From NCBI RefSeq assembly GCF_022267515.1, contig NZ_JAKFGB010000009.1, forward strand, positions 496,001 to 560,000: a stretch of 64,000 nucleotides of DNA, read 5' to 3'. This document shows, piece by piece, positions 27,556 through 45,751 of this stretch (its first letter is position 1; each line of letters opens with the position of its first letter). The DNA comes from Rubinisphaera margarita. Lineage in GTDB: Bacteria > Planctomycetota > Planctomycetia > Planctomycetales > Planctomycetaceae. The notes beneath the pieces were generated by a model. The model did no database searches and was not told the origin of the DNA. It saw only the letters and a program-made list of their open reading frames with translations. A program made the translations under genes and the position numbers.

Positions 27556-28878
27556 TCAGGCCGCTGAACGAACCGGCTCGACGATTCGCTGTTCACATTC
27601 GTTCGCAGCCGACTGCAGGCCGCGAACCTGTTTCGAGATGATCCAGCCACTCATGACGAGCGAAGGGAGTTTGCCGATCGCGATGCTCATCAGCGCTCCG
27701 GTCAGCCCCCAGGCGGGAATCAGGCACAACGAAACCGCGATCACCAGCACGAGGGAAGATCCCTGCAGCCAAAGGATCTGCCGGCTGTTCCGGAAAATTG
27801 ACATCACCACCGTGGCCAGGCCGGTCACGTTGTTCACAATCATGGAAAGAAAGACGCACGTCAGATCGAATCGCGTCGCGCCGTTCTGGCTCATTTGAAG
27901 TACGGGATCAAGCGGTCCATACGCCAGCAGGCAGATCGTCAGAATCGACAACCCAATTGCGACATCGACTGCGAGCGCGAACCGCAGCAGTTTGGAAGTC
28001 GAAACGCGATTGGCAGCCGCGACGGCCTGGGTCAACGGTCGTGCGAAGGCTTCGTTGACTGCGCGAGTCACGTTGGCACCAATCAACGCCAGTCGCGACA
28101 GAATCACGAAAGCGGGAATCAACTCGACCCGCCCGAGACCGGCCAGCACATATTGAGGGGTATTTCCGACCAGCGAGGCCATCAATCCACTCGCTCCCAG
28201 CGGGAGTCCGAGGCGAATCAGATTCTTTTCGACCGGTTCCTCGGAAGTGATCGAAGCTCCGTCGGCTGCTTCTGGTGAACCGGCTCGCGTAAGCTTCCAC
28301 GCCAGTTGAAACTCATAACAGAGTGAAAGAGCCAGACGAGCCACCGCAGTCGCCGCGAGAATCTGCCAGAGTGACCACTGCAGTTGATAACCGCAAAAAG
28401 CCGTCACGCCGATCATTACCGCTGCGTGCATCCATCGGGAGATGGACAGGTAGCGGTAGCGATCCTGCTGCTGAAAGTAGCCGTAACAGGCATCGGAAGC
28501 ATTCTCCAACGCTCGCAAAGCCATAATCGGCACGGCCACGGCCAACACGGCGAGGTCCCACTGAATCGCGAAGACGGTGACAACGAGCGCAGCCGTTGCC
28601 GCATGGGAGATCGTGAAGTACCGCAAATGAGCGGCTGCTCCGTAGCCTCGATCCGGAGCCGAGGTCGCGAGGATCCGGCGCTGCTGGAAGGAGGCCGCCA
28701 GGAAGAAGGGAGCAATGAAGGCGACCTGCAATGCGTATCGCCCCGCCGCCTCTGCCTGGAACAGATGCGTGATGATTAGGAACTGGACCAGCAACGCGGC
28801 CGACGCAATCACGTTGGCCACGAGGATCAACAGTGCGTTGATCCCGAGCGAACGAATTGGCAGTGAACCGGAAGTCAT
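27556..28878 (-). CDS. Wzx-like polysaccharide flippase (MOP superfamily)
   Basis: 440 residues with about twelve predicted membrane helices. It opens with GINALLILVANVIASAALLVQFLIITHLF, in the style of MATE/Wzx proteins, and has a charged loop mid-protein (about 195-220). Flippases of this group turn lipid-linked repeat units to the periplasmic side for polymerisation. Sequence identity in the family is low, so the call rests on topology and its place between sulfotransferase and acyltransferase genes in the locus. Together with the polymerase it indicates a Wzx/Wzy-type route. No Wza/Wzc-type export gene is in the window. Confidence 0.8.
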   Translation of the reverse strand: MTSGSLPIRSLGINALLILVANVIASAALLVQFLIITHLFQAEAAGRYALQVAFIAPFFLAASFQQRRILATSAPDRGYGAAAHLRYFTISHAATAALVVTVFAIQWDLAVLAVAVPIMALRALENASDACYGYFQQQDRYRYLSISRWMHAAVMIGVTAFCGYQLQWSLWQILAATAVARLALSLCYEFQLAWKLTRAGSPEAADGASITSEEPVEKNLIRLGLPLGASGLMASLVGNTPQYVLAGLGRVELIPAFVILSRLALIGANVTRAVNEAFARPLTQAVAAANRVSTSKLLRFALAVDVAIGLSILTICLLAYGPLDPVLQMSQNGATRFDLTCVFLSMIVNNVTGLATVVMSIFRNSRQILWLQGSSLVLVIAVSLCLIPAWGLTGALMSIAIGKLPSLVMSGWIISKQVRGLQSAANECEQRIVEPVRSAA

Positions 28879-28928
28879 GACGGGCCTTTCCGCAGCCGCA
28901 TTCGGGTGACCAGATGCAAAGCTGGGGT

Positions 28929-29807
28929 TCAGGCCGCTTTGGCCAGGTTTTCGTGCACGTAGTTATTGAAGCTGGCCACCGGATACAGGATCGGCCCGTA
29001 GCAGGTCGCGCGGTTGTCCGACATCCAGCTGGCATCGTAACGCGGAGCGATGCGATAGGCTTCGCCTTCGTTTCGCTTCATCGACTGGCTGCCAAACAGT
29101 TCGTGTCCCTGCGGCGGATGACTCAACTCGAGTGAGTTGGCGTCGCGTCCCAGGAACCCGAGAATCCGCGACATCTCCTGCTCGAACTGGAAGACGAGCC
29201 GCTCGTGAGAGACGATGCAAAACTTGACCGGTCCACTGGTCAGCGTCCGCACGGCTCGACGGTTATTCACCATCCAGCGGTATGCGTCGGCCAGGTAGCT
29301 GTGATAACCCGGCGGGTATTTCCCGGTTGCATAGCGGACTTTCTTCCACTTCTGCATCGAGTAGCACCAGGCGCGGAAATCACGAATCAGCAGAATCACG
29401 CGAACGTCTTCGGTCTGGACCAGTTCGTTATCGACATAGTTGCGAAGATGCCCACCGGCCACCTTCGACGAATCGATGAGGACCTGCTCGGGATAAGAGG
29501 CATCGAAGTGCCCCATCAACTCCCGATAACAGTCAGCCAGGGGAAGACCCTGAATCCGATTCAGCAGCGGGTTCCAGAATTCGCACGTTTCCCGCGGCTC
29601 TCCGCAGGAACAGGGCGACTTGTCGTGAGTGCGCGTGTTGCCCGCCACGCGACGTGCCTGATCGTAAGGATCTTCGCGCTGAAGCGACGCGTTCTTGAGG
29701 ACGCGCTCGATTTCACCGAGACTGACCATGCCCGTCTGGGCGGCCAGAACCTGTTGAAGAAACGTGGAACCGCTGCGCGACAGCGACTGAATATAGATGA
29801 GCTTCAT
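28929..29807 (-). CDS. sulfotransferase family protein
   Basis: 292 residues. The N-terminal P-loop-like PAPS-binding motif is SRSGSTFLQQ (5'-phosphosulfate loop) and the 3'-phosphate-binding region is suggested by VRVILLIRDFRAWCYSMQ. Sulfotransferases move sulfate from PAPS to a sugar, lipid or protein acceptor. The ATG at 29807 begins exactly at MKLIYIQSLSRSG; a longer frame adds 13 residues of no likeness. Position between the UDP-sugar dehydrogenase and flippase genes suggests it sulfates the cytoplasmic repeat unit before export, which would make the product a sulfated polysaccharide. No PAPS-synthesis gene is in the window. Confidence 0.88.
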   Translation of the reverse strand: MKLIYIQSLSRSGSTFLQQVLAAQTGMVSLGEIERVLKNASLQREDPYDQARRVAGNTRTHDKSPCSCGEPRETCEFWNPLLNRIQGLPLADCYRELMGHFDASYPEQVLIDSSKVAGGHLRNYVDNELVQTEDVRVILLIRDFRAWCYSMQKWKKVRYATGKYPPGYHSYLADAYRWMVNNRRAVRTLTSGPVKFCIVSHERLVFQFEQEMSRILGFLGRDANSLELSHPPQGHELFGSQSMKRNEGEAYRIAPRYDASWMSDNRATCYGPILYPVASFNNYVHENLAKAA

Positions 29808-29876
29808 GCTCGTCGTACTCCTGAAGGAGAGGTATCCATACCACACCCTGCTCAGATCATCCAGATCGGAGCAGTC

Positions 29877-31196
29877 TCAGGCTTTGTAAATCTTCTCGCG
29901 TTCGCTGGCGACATTCACCGTCGCGTTGCGGGTGTCGAGCACCATCCTCGCGTGCTTCACGATGAACTCGTAATCGTAAGCCGAGTGATCGGTCGCGATC
30001 AGCACGCAGTCCTGCTCCTGCAGAGATTCCGGAGTCAGTTCCAGGCTCTCCATGGCCGGCAGATCGTGATGACGCATCTTTGGCAGCTTCGGCACGTGCG
30101 GATCGTTGTAGGACAGATCGGCACCGCGGCGGAGCAGTTCTTCCATCAGCACGAACGACGGGCTTTCACGAGGATCGTCGACGTCCTTCTTGTAAGCCAC
30201 GCCGAGGAGCAGGATCTTGCTTCCCTTGATCGGCTTGCCGTTTTCGTTGAGAAACTCGGCCAGGCGAGTGATCACATACTCCGGCATGCGGGAGTTGACT
30301 TCCCCGGCCAGTTCGATGAACCGCGTGGTCAGTCCCTGCTTGCGGGCCAGCCAGGTCAGGTAGAACGGGTCGATCGGAATGCAGTGTCCACCGAGGCCGG
30401 GGCCGGGATAGAACGCCTGGAAACCGAACGGCTTGGTCTTGGCGGCATTGATGACTTCCCAGACATCGATGCCCATTCGATCGAACAGAGTCTTCAGTTC
30501 GTTGACCAGAGCGATGTTCACGGCTCGATAGGTGTTCTCAAGAATCTTGCAGGCTTCGGCCACTTCGCAGCTCGAAACCGGAACCACTTTCACGATCGCC
30601 TGAGAATACAATGTCGTGGCCAGATCGAGGCTCGTCGGATCGTAGCCGCCAACCACCTTGGGAATTCCGGCTGCGGTGAAGTCGGGATTACCTGGATCTT
30701 CCCGCTCGGGGCTGTACGCCAGGTAGAAGTCATCGCCGGCTTTGAGTCCGCTCTTTTCGAGAATCGGCAGCATCACGTCCCGGGTCGTTGTCGGATACGT
30801 GGTGCTTTCGAGAATGATCAGCTGACCTTTCCGCAGAGTCTTGGCGATCGACTCGGTGGTCTGCTCGACATAAGCCAGATCCGGATCGCGGCTGTCGCTC
30901 AGCGGGGTCGGCACACAAATCAGCAGGACATCGGCTTCGGCCATGCGGGACGCATCGGCGGTCGCTTCAAAACGACCCGATTCCCGCCAGTCGGTCACTT
31001 CCTTGCTGTTGATATGCTTGATGTAACTTTTACCAGCGTTGAGCGCGTCGACCTTGGCCGGATCGACGTCGAAGCCGAGCGCTTTGAACCCTTTATTGAA
31101 GAATGCACTGATCAGGGGGAGGCCGACATAGCCCAGTCCAATCACTCCGATAATGGACTTCTTATCTTCGATTTTCTGTTTGAGCTCCGCGTGCAT
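29877..31196 (-). CDS. nucleotide-sugar dehydrogenase (UDP-glucose/UDP-ManNAc dehydrogenase family)
   Basis: 439-residue enzyme making a UDP-uronic acid by two NAD-dependent oxidations. Visible: Rossmann motif GLGYVG (20-25), the catalytic-cysteine block GPGLGGHCIPIDPFYL (Cys near residue 271), and the conserved AEACKILENTYRAVNIALVNEL segment. The last block and length are closer to the WecC/TviB (UDP-HexNAc) branch than to plain UDP-glucose dehydrogenase, but substrate choice is not secure. The ATG at 31196 begins MHAELKQKIEDKK; the longer frame adds 17 residues. It is the first gene of the polysaccharide run, so the 5' region 31197-31400 should carry the locus promoter. Confidence 0.92.
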   Translation of the reverse strand: MHAELKQKIEDKKSIIGVIGLGYVGLPLISAFFNKGFKALGFDVDPAKVDALNAGKSYIKHINSKEVTDWRESGRFEATADASRMAEADVLLICVPTPLSDSRDPDLAYVEQTTESIAKTLRKGQLIILESTTYPTTTRDVMLPILEKSGLKAGDDFYLAYSPEREDPGNPDFTAAGIPKVVGGYDPTSLDLATTLYSQAIVKVVPVSSCEVAEACKILENTYRAVNIALVNELKTLFDRMGIDVWEVINAAKTKPFGFQAFYPGPGLGGHCIPIDPFYLTWLARKQGLTTRFIELAGEVNSRMPEYVITRLAEFLNENGKPIKGSKILLLGVAYKKDVDDPRESPSFVLMEELLRRGADLSYNDPHVPKLPKMRHHDLPAMESLELTPESLQEQDCVLIATDHSAYDYEFIVKHARMVLDTRNATVNVASEREKIYKA

Positions 31197-31414
31197 CGTC
31201 CTGACCTGTACTGTAAGTGCTGTTCCTGAACCGGATGCCGCCGTCACAAAGGGCGGGCAAAAACACCTGTCTTGGTTCCTCTCGAGCGGGCCGCCATCCG
31301 GGCGTCCATCCGCTACTTTCCCTGAGGGCGGCGAATGGTATCAACGGCTCATTTTGGAAGCAATACGGAATTACCCCAGTCTATCTAGTCACCATCGTCG
31401 TCTCTCACGCCGGT

Positions 31415-32617
31415 TCAGCGGGTCGGGTTCTCGTACCAGATCACGCCCAGGTTATCCCGCTCTTCACAGGTAATCAGGTCCAGATCGCCATCCGCATCCA
31501 GATCCAGAAGCTCGACGAGATCGTACTTGACCCCGTGCTCGTTCCCGGAAATCTCATGAAAAGCAAACCGAACCGGTTCCTCGCCCGACTCCGGAATCTG
31601 TCCTGACATCCAGAACACGCCATACTTTCGCTCGGCATGTTCACAACTGGCCACCAGATCGAGCTGGCCATCCAGATTCAGATCGGCCAGCTTCGCACAT
31701 TTCGCCGTTCCCGTCTTCTCAGGAAATGCGATGCGGACCGTTTCGAAGATCGGCTCGGAATCACACAAGCCTCGATTCAGATAGATCTCGAACGAACCCC
31801 CTTTGATCGGGCAGACAAAGTCGATGCGGCCATCCGCGTTGGCATCGGCTGCGGAGAGGAACATCACTTCCGAGTCCTTTCCGCCGATTACCCCCTCAGC
31901 CCAGCCGGCCGGATCGGAGCCATCGCGGGGGTTGAGCCGAAACCAGCAGGCCCGCCGTGCGTCTTTGCGGTCGGAATAGACCAGATCGAGATCCCCATCG
32001 CCGTCGACGTCGACCTGTAATAGAGACATGATCCAGCCAGCCGGGCCAATCGGATGCCAGCGAGCCGCAGAGGGATCGTCGGCTGAGATGTCGTACCAGC
32101 CAATTTGCCCATGCGGATTCTTCGAACCACAGAATAACTCGGAAGCCGGGTCGGCATCGAAGTTCACCGCTGTGCCGAACATCCAGCGGGTTTTGTCCCG
32201 CGAATCGGTCAGCAGCTCTGTTTTCCACGCACTGGCGTGGGGAATCCGCTTGGGATCGGCCGGGGCCAGGTGCAGATAAATCGCCTGCTCTTTCCCTTCG
32301 CAGCAGCTGACGAGATCGAGCTGGCCATCGCCATTCACATCTGCGAAGAAGGCATCTTCCGGCGACTTAACCTTCCCGACAGTCACCGACGGCCAGGCCT
32401 CCCGAATGCGATGAACTGGCGGCTGCAGGCAGAGCCCGATGCGGCCTCCTTCTTCCCAGCCGGTTGCGATATCGAGCCGCCCGTCGCCGTTGATGTCGGC
32501 CAGTTTGACGCCGTCCGCTCCCCGCGAGGAATTGTCGATCACATGCATCTTCCACGGCTCCGCCGATGCGGAAGCCGCCCAGACCAGCAGTACTCCAAAC
32601 GCAACATTCCTCAGCAT
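31415..32617 (-). CDS. secreted FG-GAP/VCBS repeat protein
   Basis: 400 residues. A signal peptide (MLRNVAFGVLLVWAASASA) is followed by a seven-bladed-type beta-propeller with repeated calcium-loop motifs: DINGDGRLD, DVNGDGQLD, DVDGDGDLD, DANADGRID, DLNLDGQLD, DLDADGDLD. These integrin-alpha-like propellers bind calcium and usually act outside the cell in adhesion or carbohydrate binding; no catalytic domain is attached. AGAGG precedes the ATG at 32617 at a normal distance. It is divergent from the Tat-exported propeller gene at 32783. Confidence 0.88.
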   Translation of the reverse strand: MLRNVAFGVLLVWAASASAEPWKMHVIDNSSRGADGVKLADINGDGRLDIATGWEEGGRIGLCLQPPVHRIREAWPSVTVGKVKSPEDAFFADVNGDGQLDLVSCCEGKEQAIYLHLAPADPKRIPHASAWKTELLTDSRDKTRWMFGTAVNFDADPASELFCGSKNPHGQIGWYDISADDPSAARWHPIGPAGWIMSLLQVDVDGDGDLDLVYSDRKDARRACWFRLNPRDGSDPAGWAEGVIGGKDSEVMFLSAADANADGRIDFVCPIKGGSFEIYLNRGLCDSEPIFETVRIAFPEKTGTAKCAKLADLNLDGQLDLVASCEHAERKYGVFWMSGQIPESGEEPVRFAFHEISGNEHGVKYDLVELLDLDADGDLDLITCEERDNLGVIWYENPTR

Positions 32618-32782
32618 GGACCTCTGCTCCTCGCGACTCGGAAACCAAAGCCAACACATCATCGCAGATTGATGCGTCGCCGCCAATCCCGATCAGTGGG
32701 CACTCCCCCGGCTTGGAACCAGTCTCTGTTTAGAGGTATCATCAGCCCGGACGAATCGACCCCCGAGACCCCGGACTCCGCC

Positions 32783-34066
32783 ATGACACAACGCATCACC
32801 CGCCGTTCCGCACTCAAGGGCCTGGCCGCTGCCTCCGTGCTTCCCCTGCTTCCCGGACCGATCCAGGCCGCAGAAGAAGCTCTGCCGCCGGTTCGCACGA
32901 TCACTCGCGGCCCCAAGCATCACTGGTTCGGGTATTACGACAAGCTCGAGTTCGATCCCACGAACCGGTATGTCCTTTCCAACGAGGTCGATTTCGAACA
33001 CCGCACGCCGACCGCCGAAGACCGAATCAACGTCGGCATGGTCGATACGCAGGATGGCGACCGCTGGATTCCGCTCGGAAAAAGCGATTCCTGGGGCTGG
33101 CAGCAGGGCTGCATGCTGCAGTGGCGGCCTGGTTCGAAAAGCGAAGTCGTCTGGAACGACCGTGAGGGGGACCATCACGTCTGCCGGGTGAAGGATGTCG
33201 TCACTGGCAAGACGCGAACACTGCCCCGGCCGATTTATACACTGAGTCCAGATGGCAAATCGGCGATCACGGCTGATTTCTCACGGATCCAGCGGATGCG
33301 GCCCGGGTACGGCTACGTCGGACTGCAGGATCCGTGTCACACCGAACGGGCTCCCGAAGACTCCGGCGTCTGGAAGATGAACATGGACACCGGCGAAGCC
33401 GAGCTGATTTTCTCACTCGCCGATGCCGCGAAGGTTCCCTTCCAGGGCAAGTCGCTCAAGGACAAATGGAACTACTTCAATCATCTGCTCATCAGCCCGG
33501 ACAGCTCCCGGTTCATCGTCCTGCACCGCTGGCGGGACAGTACCGGCGACGGTCCGGATGCCGAGCCGACCGGCCGATTCATCACCCGCATGTTCACGGT
33601 AGCGATGGACGGCTCCGAACGGTACATCCTCGATCCTTCAGGGCACACCTCCCACTTCATCTGGCGCGATCCTGAGCACATCTGTGCCTGGACGAAGCCG
33701 GAGGGGAAACCGGCGAAGTTCTATCTCTTCCGTGATCAGACCGACGAGATTGAGGTCGTCGCTCCGGAGAAGATGCCCCTCAACGGGCACAACACCTACC
33801 TGCCGATCGCCGGCAATGAATGGATCCTGAACGACACCTATCCCGACCGAAAAACCCGCGAGCAGACGCCGTATCTGTACCACGTTCCGACCGGAAAACG
33901 GGTCAATCTCGGCCACTTCTACCTGCCGCCCGAGTACACCGGCGAGTGGCGATGCGACCTGCATCCCCGTTCCAGTAACGACGGCCGGACCGTCGCCATC
34001 GATTCCCCTCACGCCGGCGGCGGCCGCCAGGTGCACCTGATCGACGTGAGCGAAATCGTCGGATAA
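32783..34066 (+). CDS. Tat-exported beta-propeller protein of unknown function
   Basis: 427 residues. The first 30 form a twin-arginine signal (RRSALKGLAAASVLPLLPG). The rest reads as a beta-propeller with recurring strand motifs (GPKHHWFGYYDKLEFDPTNRYVL, YTLSPDGKSAITADFSRI, HLLISPDSSRFIVLHRW, HTSHFIWRDPEHICAW). The GYYDK-EFDPT-RY style resembles oligogalacturonate-lyase-like propellers of bacterial glycan-degrading loci, but the metal-binding histidines of that family cannot be confirmed by eye. The frame is open further upstream, but the ATG at 32783 starts exactly at the Tat motif. It is followed by an HpcH/HpaI aldolase gene 96 bp downstream, which fits sugar-acid catabolism. Confidence 0.75.
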   Translation: MTQRITRRSALKGLAAASVLPLLPGPIQAAEEALPPVRTITRGPKHHWFGYYDKLEFDPTNRYVLSNEVDFEHRTPTAEDRINVGMVDTQDGDRWIPLGKSDSWGWQQGCMLQWRPGSKSEVVWNDREGDHHVCRVKDVVTGKTRTLPRPIYTLSPDGKSAITADFSRIQRMRPGYGYVGLQDPCHTERAPEDSGVWKMNMDTGEAELIFSLADAAKVPFQGKSLKDKWNYFNHLLISPDSSRFIVLHRWRDSTGDGPDAEPTGRFITRMFTVAMDGSERYILDPSGHTSHFIWRDPEHICAWTKPEGKPAKFYLFRDQTDEIEVVAPEKMPLNGHNTYLPIAGNEWILNDTYPDRKTREQTPYLYHVPTGKRVNLGHFYLPPEYTGEWRCDLHPRSSNDGRTVAIDSPHAGGGRQVHLIDVSEIVG

Positions 34067-34118
34067 CCCAGTCTGGTGCGTCTCGACGCAACAGAAACCG
34101 CGTGAAATCACAATCTAA

Positions 34119-34136
34119 GGGGCGTTTAGACGCCCC
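34119..34136 (+). other. stem-loop before the aldolase gene
   Basis: GGGGCGT and ACGCCCC pair around a TTAG loop. No T-run follows. It sits 26 bp before the aldolase start and may weaken read-through or protect the message end. Confidence 0.4.
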
Positions 34137-34162
34137 CGACATTACTGCTCGGAAAGACATCC

Positions 34163-34966
<804 letters not shown>

Positions 34967-34999
34967 TCGCCCCAATGGGGTGCAATGCTGCGTGGGACA

Positions 35000-35177
35000 G
35001 GGGTGGCCCCGAAAGATTCTTTCGGGGCGGCGCAGCCGTAGGAGAACGGGAATGGACGCTCGGATTCACTGAACCGGGGGGACGTTGGGCAGCTGAGAAT
35101 CTCAGTCGCTGATCCCTGTCAAACGGCATCCTCCCACGGCTTCGCCGTCCTGATAGCAGAGCTATCACGGCCACCCC
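35000..35177 (+). repeat. dispersed cloverleaf repeat, copy C
   Basis: 178 bp. Left hairpin perfect, outer box GGGTGGCC/GGCCACCC perfect, right hairpin TGATAGC/GCTATCA, and inner stem CGGCGCAGCCGTAGGAG with CTCCCACGGCTTCGCCG, with mismatches at the same two positions as in the other copies. Confidence 0.85.
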
Positions 35178-35300
35178 GGCAGAGGCCCCTCACGACAAGC
35201 CTCCTGTTACTGCGAAACGTCGAACCGTTCCCGGTGAGCATTCAGCACGGTGATGAATCTCTGTGCCATCCCTTGTTGAAGGGCTGCACTCCGCCTTTCC

Positions 35301-35335
35301 TAACGCCTGACGCCTAGTGCCTAGCCCCTAACCAC
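35301..35335 (-). repeat. short array of 7-bp repeats (TAGGCRY family)
   Basis: On the plus strand TAACGCC-TGACGCC-TAGTGCC-TAGCCCC-TAACCAC, i.e. degenerate TAGGCRY units on the minus strand, ending 5 bp before repeat copy D. Confidence 0.65.
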
Positions 35336-35340
35336 CAACC

Positions 35341-35518
35341 GGGTGGCCCCGAAAGATTCTTTCGGGGCGGCGCAGCCGTAGGAGAACGGGGTTGGACGCG
35401 GCAAGTCACTGAACCCGGGGGGACGTTGGACAGCTGAGGACCTCAGTCGCTGATCCCTGTCAAACGGCATCCTCCCACGGCTTCGCCGTCCTGATAGCAG
35501 AGCTATCACGGCCACCCC
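35341..35518 (+). repeat. dispersed cloverleaf repeat, copy D
   Basis: 178 bp, nearly identical to copy C (differences scattered through the central loop). The right flank GGCAGGGGCCCCTCACGACA matches that of copy C. Confidence 0.85.
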
Positions 35519-35592
35519 GGCAGGGGCCCCTCACGACAAGCCACATGGAGGCATGCTCAAACGGGCTTGGTTCTCGGGATTGAGGGCGTCGA

Positions 35593-35617
35593 CCGTCCAG
35601 GCTGGACGGTTTTTCTT
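35593..35617 (+). terminator. Rho-independent terminator just before mfd
   Basis: CCGTCCA (35593-35599), loop GGC, TGGACGG (35603-35609), followed directly by TTTTTCTT. It is a textbook plus-strand terminator and lies inside the longest open frame of mfd, which argues that mfd really starts after it. Confidence 0.75.
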
Positions 35618-35624
35618 CCCCGTC

Positions 35625-35630
35625 TACAAT
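35625..35630 (+). promoter_or_regulatory. possible -10 box of an almost leaderless mfd promoter
   Basis: TACAAT six bases before the ATG at 35637, with TGGACG (35603-35608) 16 bp upstream as a weak -35 overlapping the terminator stem. If used, transcription would start at or a few bases after 35637. Confidence 0.35.
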
Positions 35631-35636
35631 GCGTCT

Positions 35637-38930
<3,294 letters not shown>

Positions 38931-39072
38931 GTTGCCCAGTATAAACCCGGCCCCTCCTAGAGACTGGTGCTTACAAACGGCGGATTTACTCTGTCGAATG
39001 AGTCTCACGAGCCCCGTCCCAGGGGCAGCGGCACTGGTCGAATCTTAATCCTCTCCGCGAAACAATTCAGTT

Positions 39073-40374
<1,302 letters not shown>

Positions 40375-40883
40375 TCGGGCAGGGCATTCCAGTCCGTTGG
40401 ACTGGATAAGATGTTCGGCTCGCGGCCCTCAGATTTTCAGACGTCGGAAACAATTTGTTAACTTTCTCTCATCTTCCCGAAAACAGGTCAATCTTGAGCC
40501 GAGTTTGGTTCGATAAGAGAGATAACCCGATCAACTCACATTTCCCACCGACGATTCCCGTCGAAATGTCTCTCTTCTACACGACCTCCCTTCGAGTGAA
40601 CCCGCCCGCTTGTGGCGATTTCATTTTGTAAAAACTCCAAGACAGCGATTGGTTCAGCGCTCGTTCAAGACCACCTTGACCGGTAACGAACCGATCGGAT
40701 ACACCCCTCGCGACGCCTGTCGCAACCACTCACTTCCCCGTGCCTGACGATGCGATTCTCTCTGGATCTCAACGTCAGTCATTCTGACTGTATCAGCAGT
40801 GGGATGATTCCATCCTGAGCCCATCTCAAGACAAGCGGCGACTGCTCTCACCCCCATCGACCCCACTTCGCAAGAAGATCATC
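40375..40883. other. long non-coding leader upstream of the secretin gene
   Basis: 509 bp without a convincing gene. It holds a hairpin CCAGTCC-GTT-GGACTGG (40389-40405) soon after the isomerase stop, then a comparatively AT-rich stretch (about 40440-40640, including TTTTGTAAAAACTCC). A 70-codon frame on the opposite strand (40866-40654) has no recognisable features. This probably carries the promoter and a long 5' UTR of the secretin gene. Confidence 0.5.
40389..40405 (+). terminator. hairpin after the parvulin gene
   Basis: Seven-base perfect stem CCAGTCC/GGACTGG with a GTT loop, 15 bp past the stop. No T-run, so weak or factor-dependent. Confidence 0.38.
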
Positions 40884-45338
<4,455 letters not shown>

Positions 45339-45378
45339 CGCCGAGTCAATCACCTGAGCGAAACTTTCAGGGTCGGGA

Positions 45379-45422
<44 letters not shown>

Positions 45423-45432
45423 GTACGATGAA

Positions 45433-45472
45433 AAAAGCGGTGGCCGGGATGCTATTCCCGACCACCGCTTTT
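45433..45472. terminator. second, bidirectional terminator-like hairpin
   Basis: AAAAGCGGTGGCCGGGA and TCCCGACCACCGCTTTT pair over 17 bp with one mismatch and a 6-nt loop. The A-run on the left and T-run on the right would make it work in both directions. Confidence 0.75.
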
Positions 45473-45497
45473 CCGTTGTTCGAGCCCAGCTCATTCG

Positions 45498-45570
45498 CAT
45501 CCCAACCCGAAACGTAAGTGAGGGCCGGCAGTACAAGCGACGCCGACTTCCCTGTCCGACACTTCGGGCC
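45498..45570 (+). repeat. REP-like inverted repeat, copy 1 (CCCGAARCGT family)
   Basis: CATCCCAACCCGAAACGTAA followed by GTGAGGGCC matches the left half of the perfect copy at 47111. A decayed right arm (CCCTGTCCGACACTTCGGG) is at 45550-45568. Confidence 0.65.
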
Positions 45571-45751
45571 AGAATTCAACATCGTAGGGGGCTTTTCAAC
45601 GCACCATCGGATCTCCGATCCGACCCCGGGAACTGCTACGCACCGAACTCGACAACCGGGCAACGAAAACGAAGCGAGATTCCTCTTCAGGCCGTTAAGA
45701 ACCATCGTGACGGCTATTCCTAGAAACAAGTTTTGCCAACAGGGAGCCCAC

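Larger units (their letters stand above)
34967..35636. other. gene-free island with two cloverleaf repeats and a heptamer array
   Basis: 670 bp between the aldolase and mfd genes. Contents in order: repeat copy C (35000-35177), 120 bp with a short TAGGCRY-type array on the minus strand (35301-35335), repeat copy D (35341-35518), then a terminator hairpin (35593-35617). The 25 bp after each copy (GGCAGAGGCCCCTCACGACA, then AGCC) are the same, so the duplicated unit is longer than the folded element. Confidence 0.8.

Noticed and set aside
29205..31229. 674-codon open frame on the plus strand opposite the UDP-sugar dehydrogenase and sulfotransferase genes
   Set aside because: It is antisense to two clear genes with intact catalytic motifs; its translation has no family motifs and looks like a GC-driven shadow frame.
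40654..40866. 70-codon minus-strand frame in the secretin leader as a gene
   Set aside because: No ribosome site, signal or family motif; length is within chance expectation.
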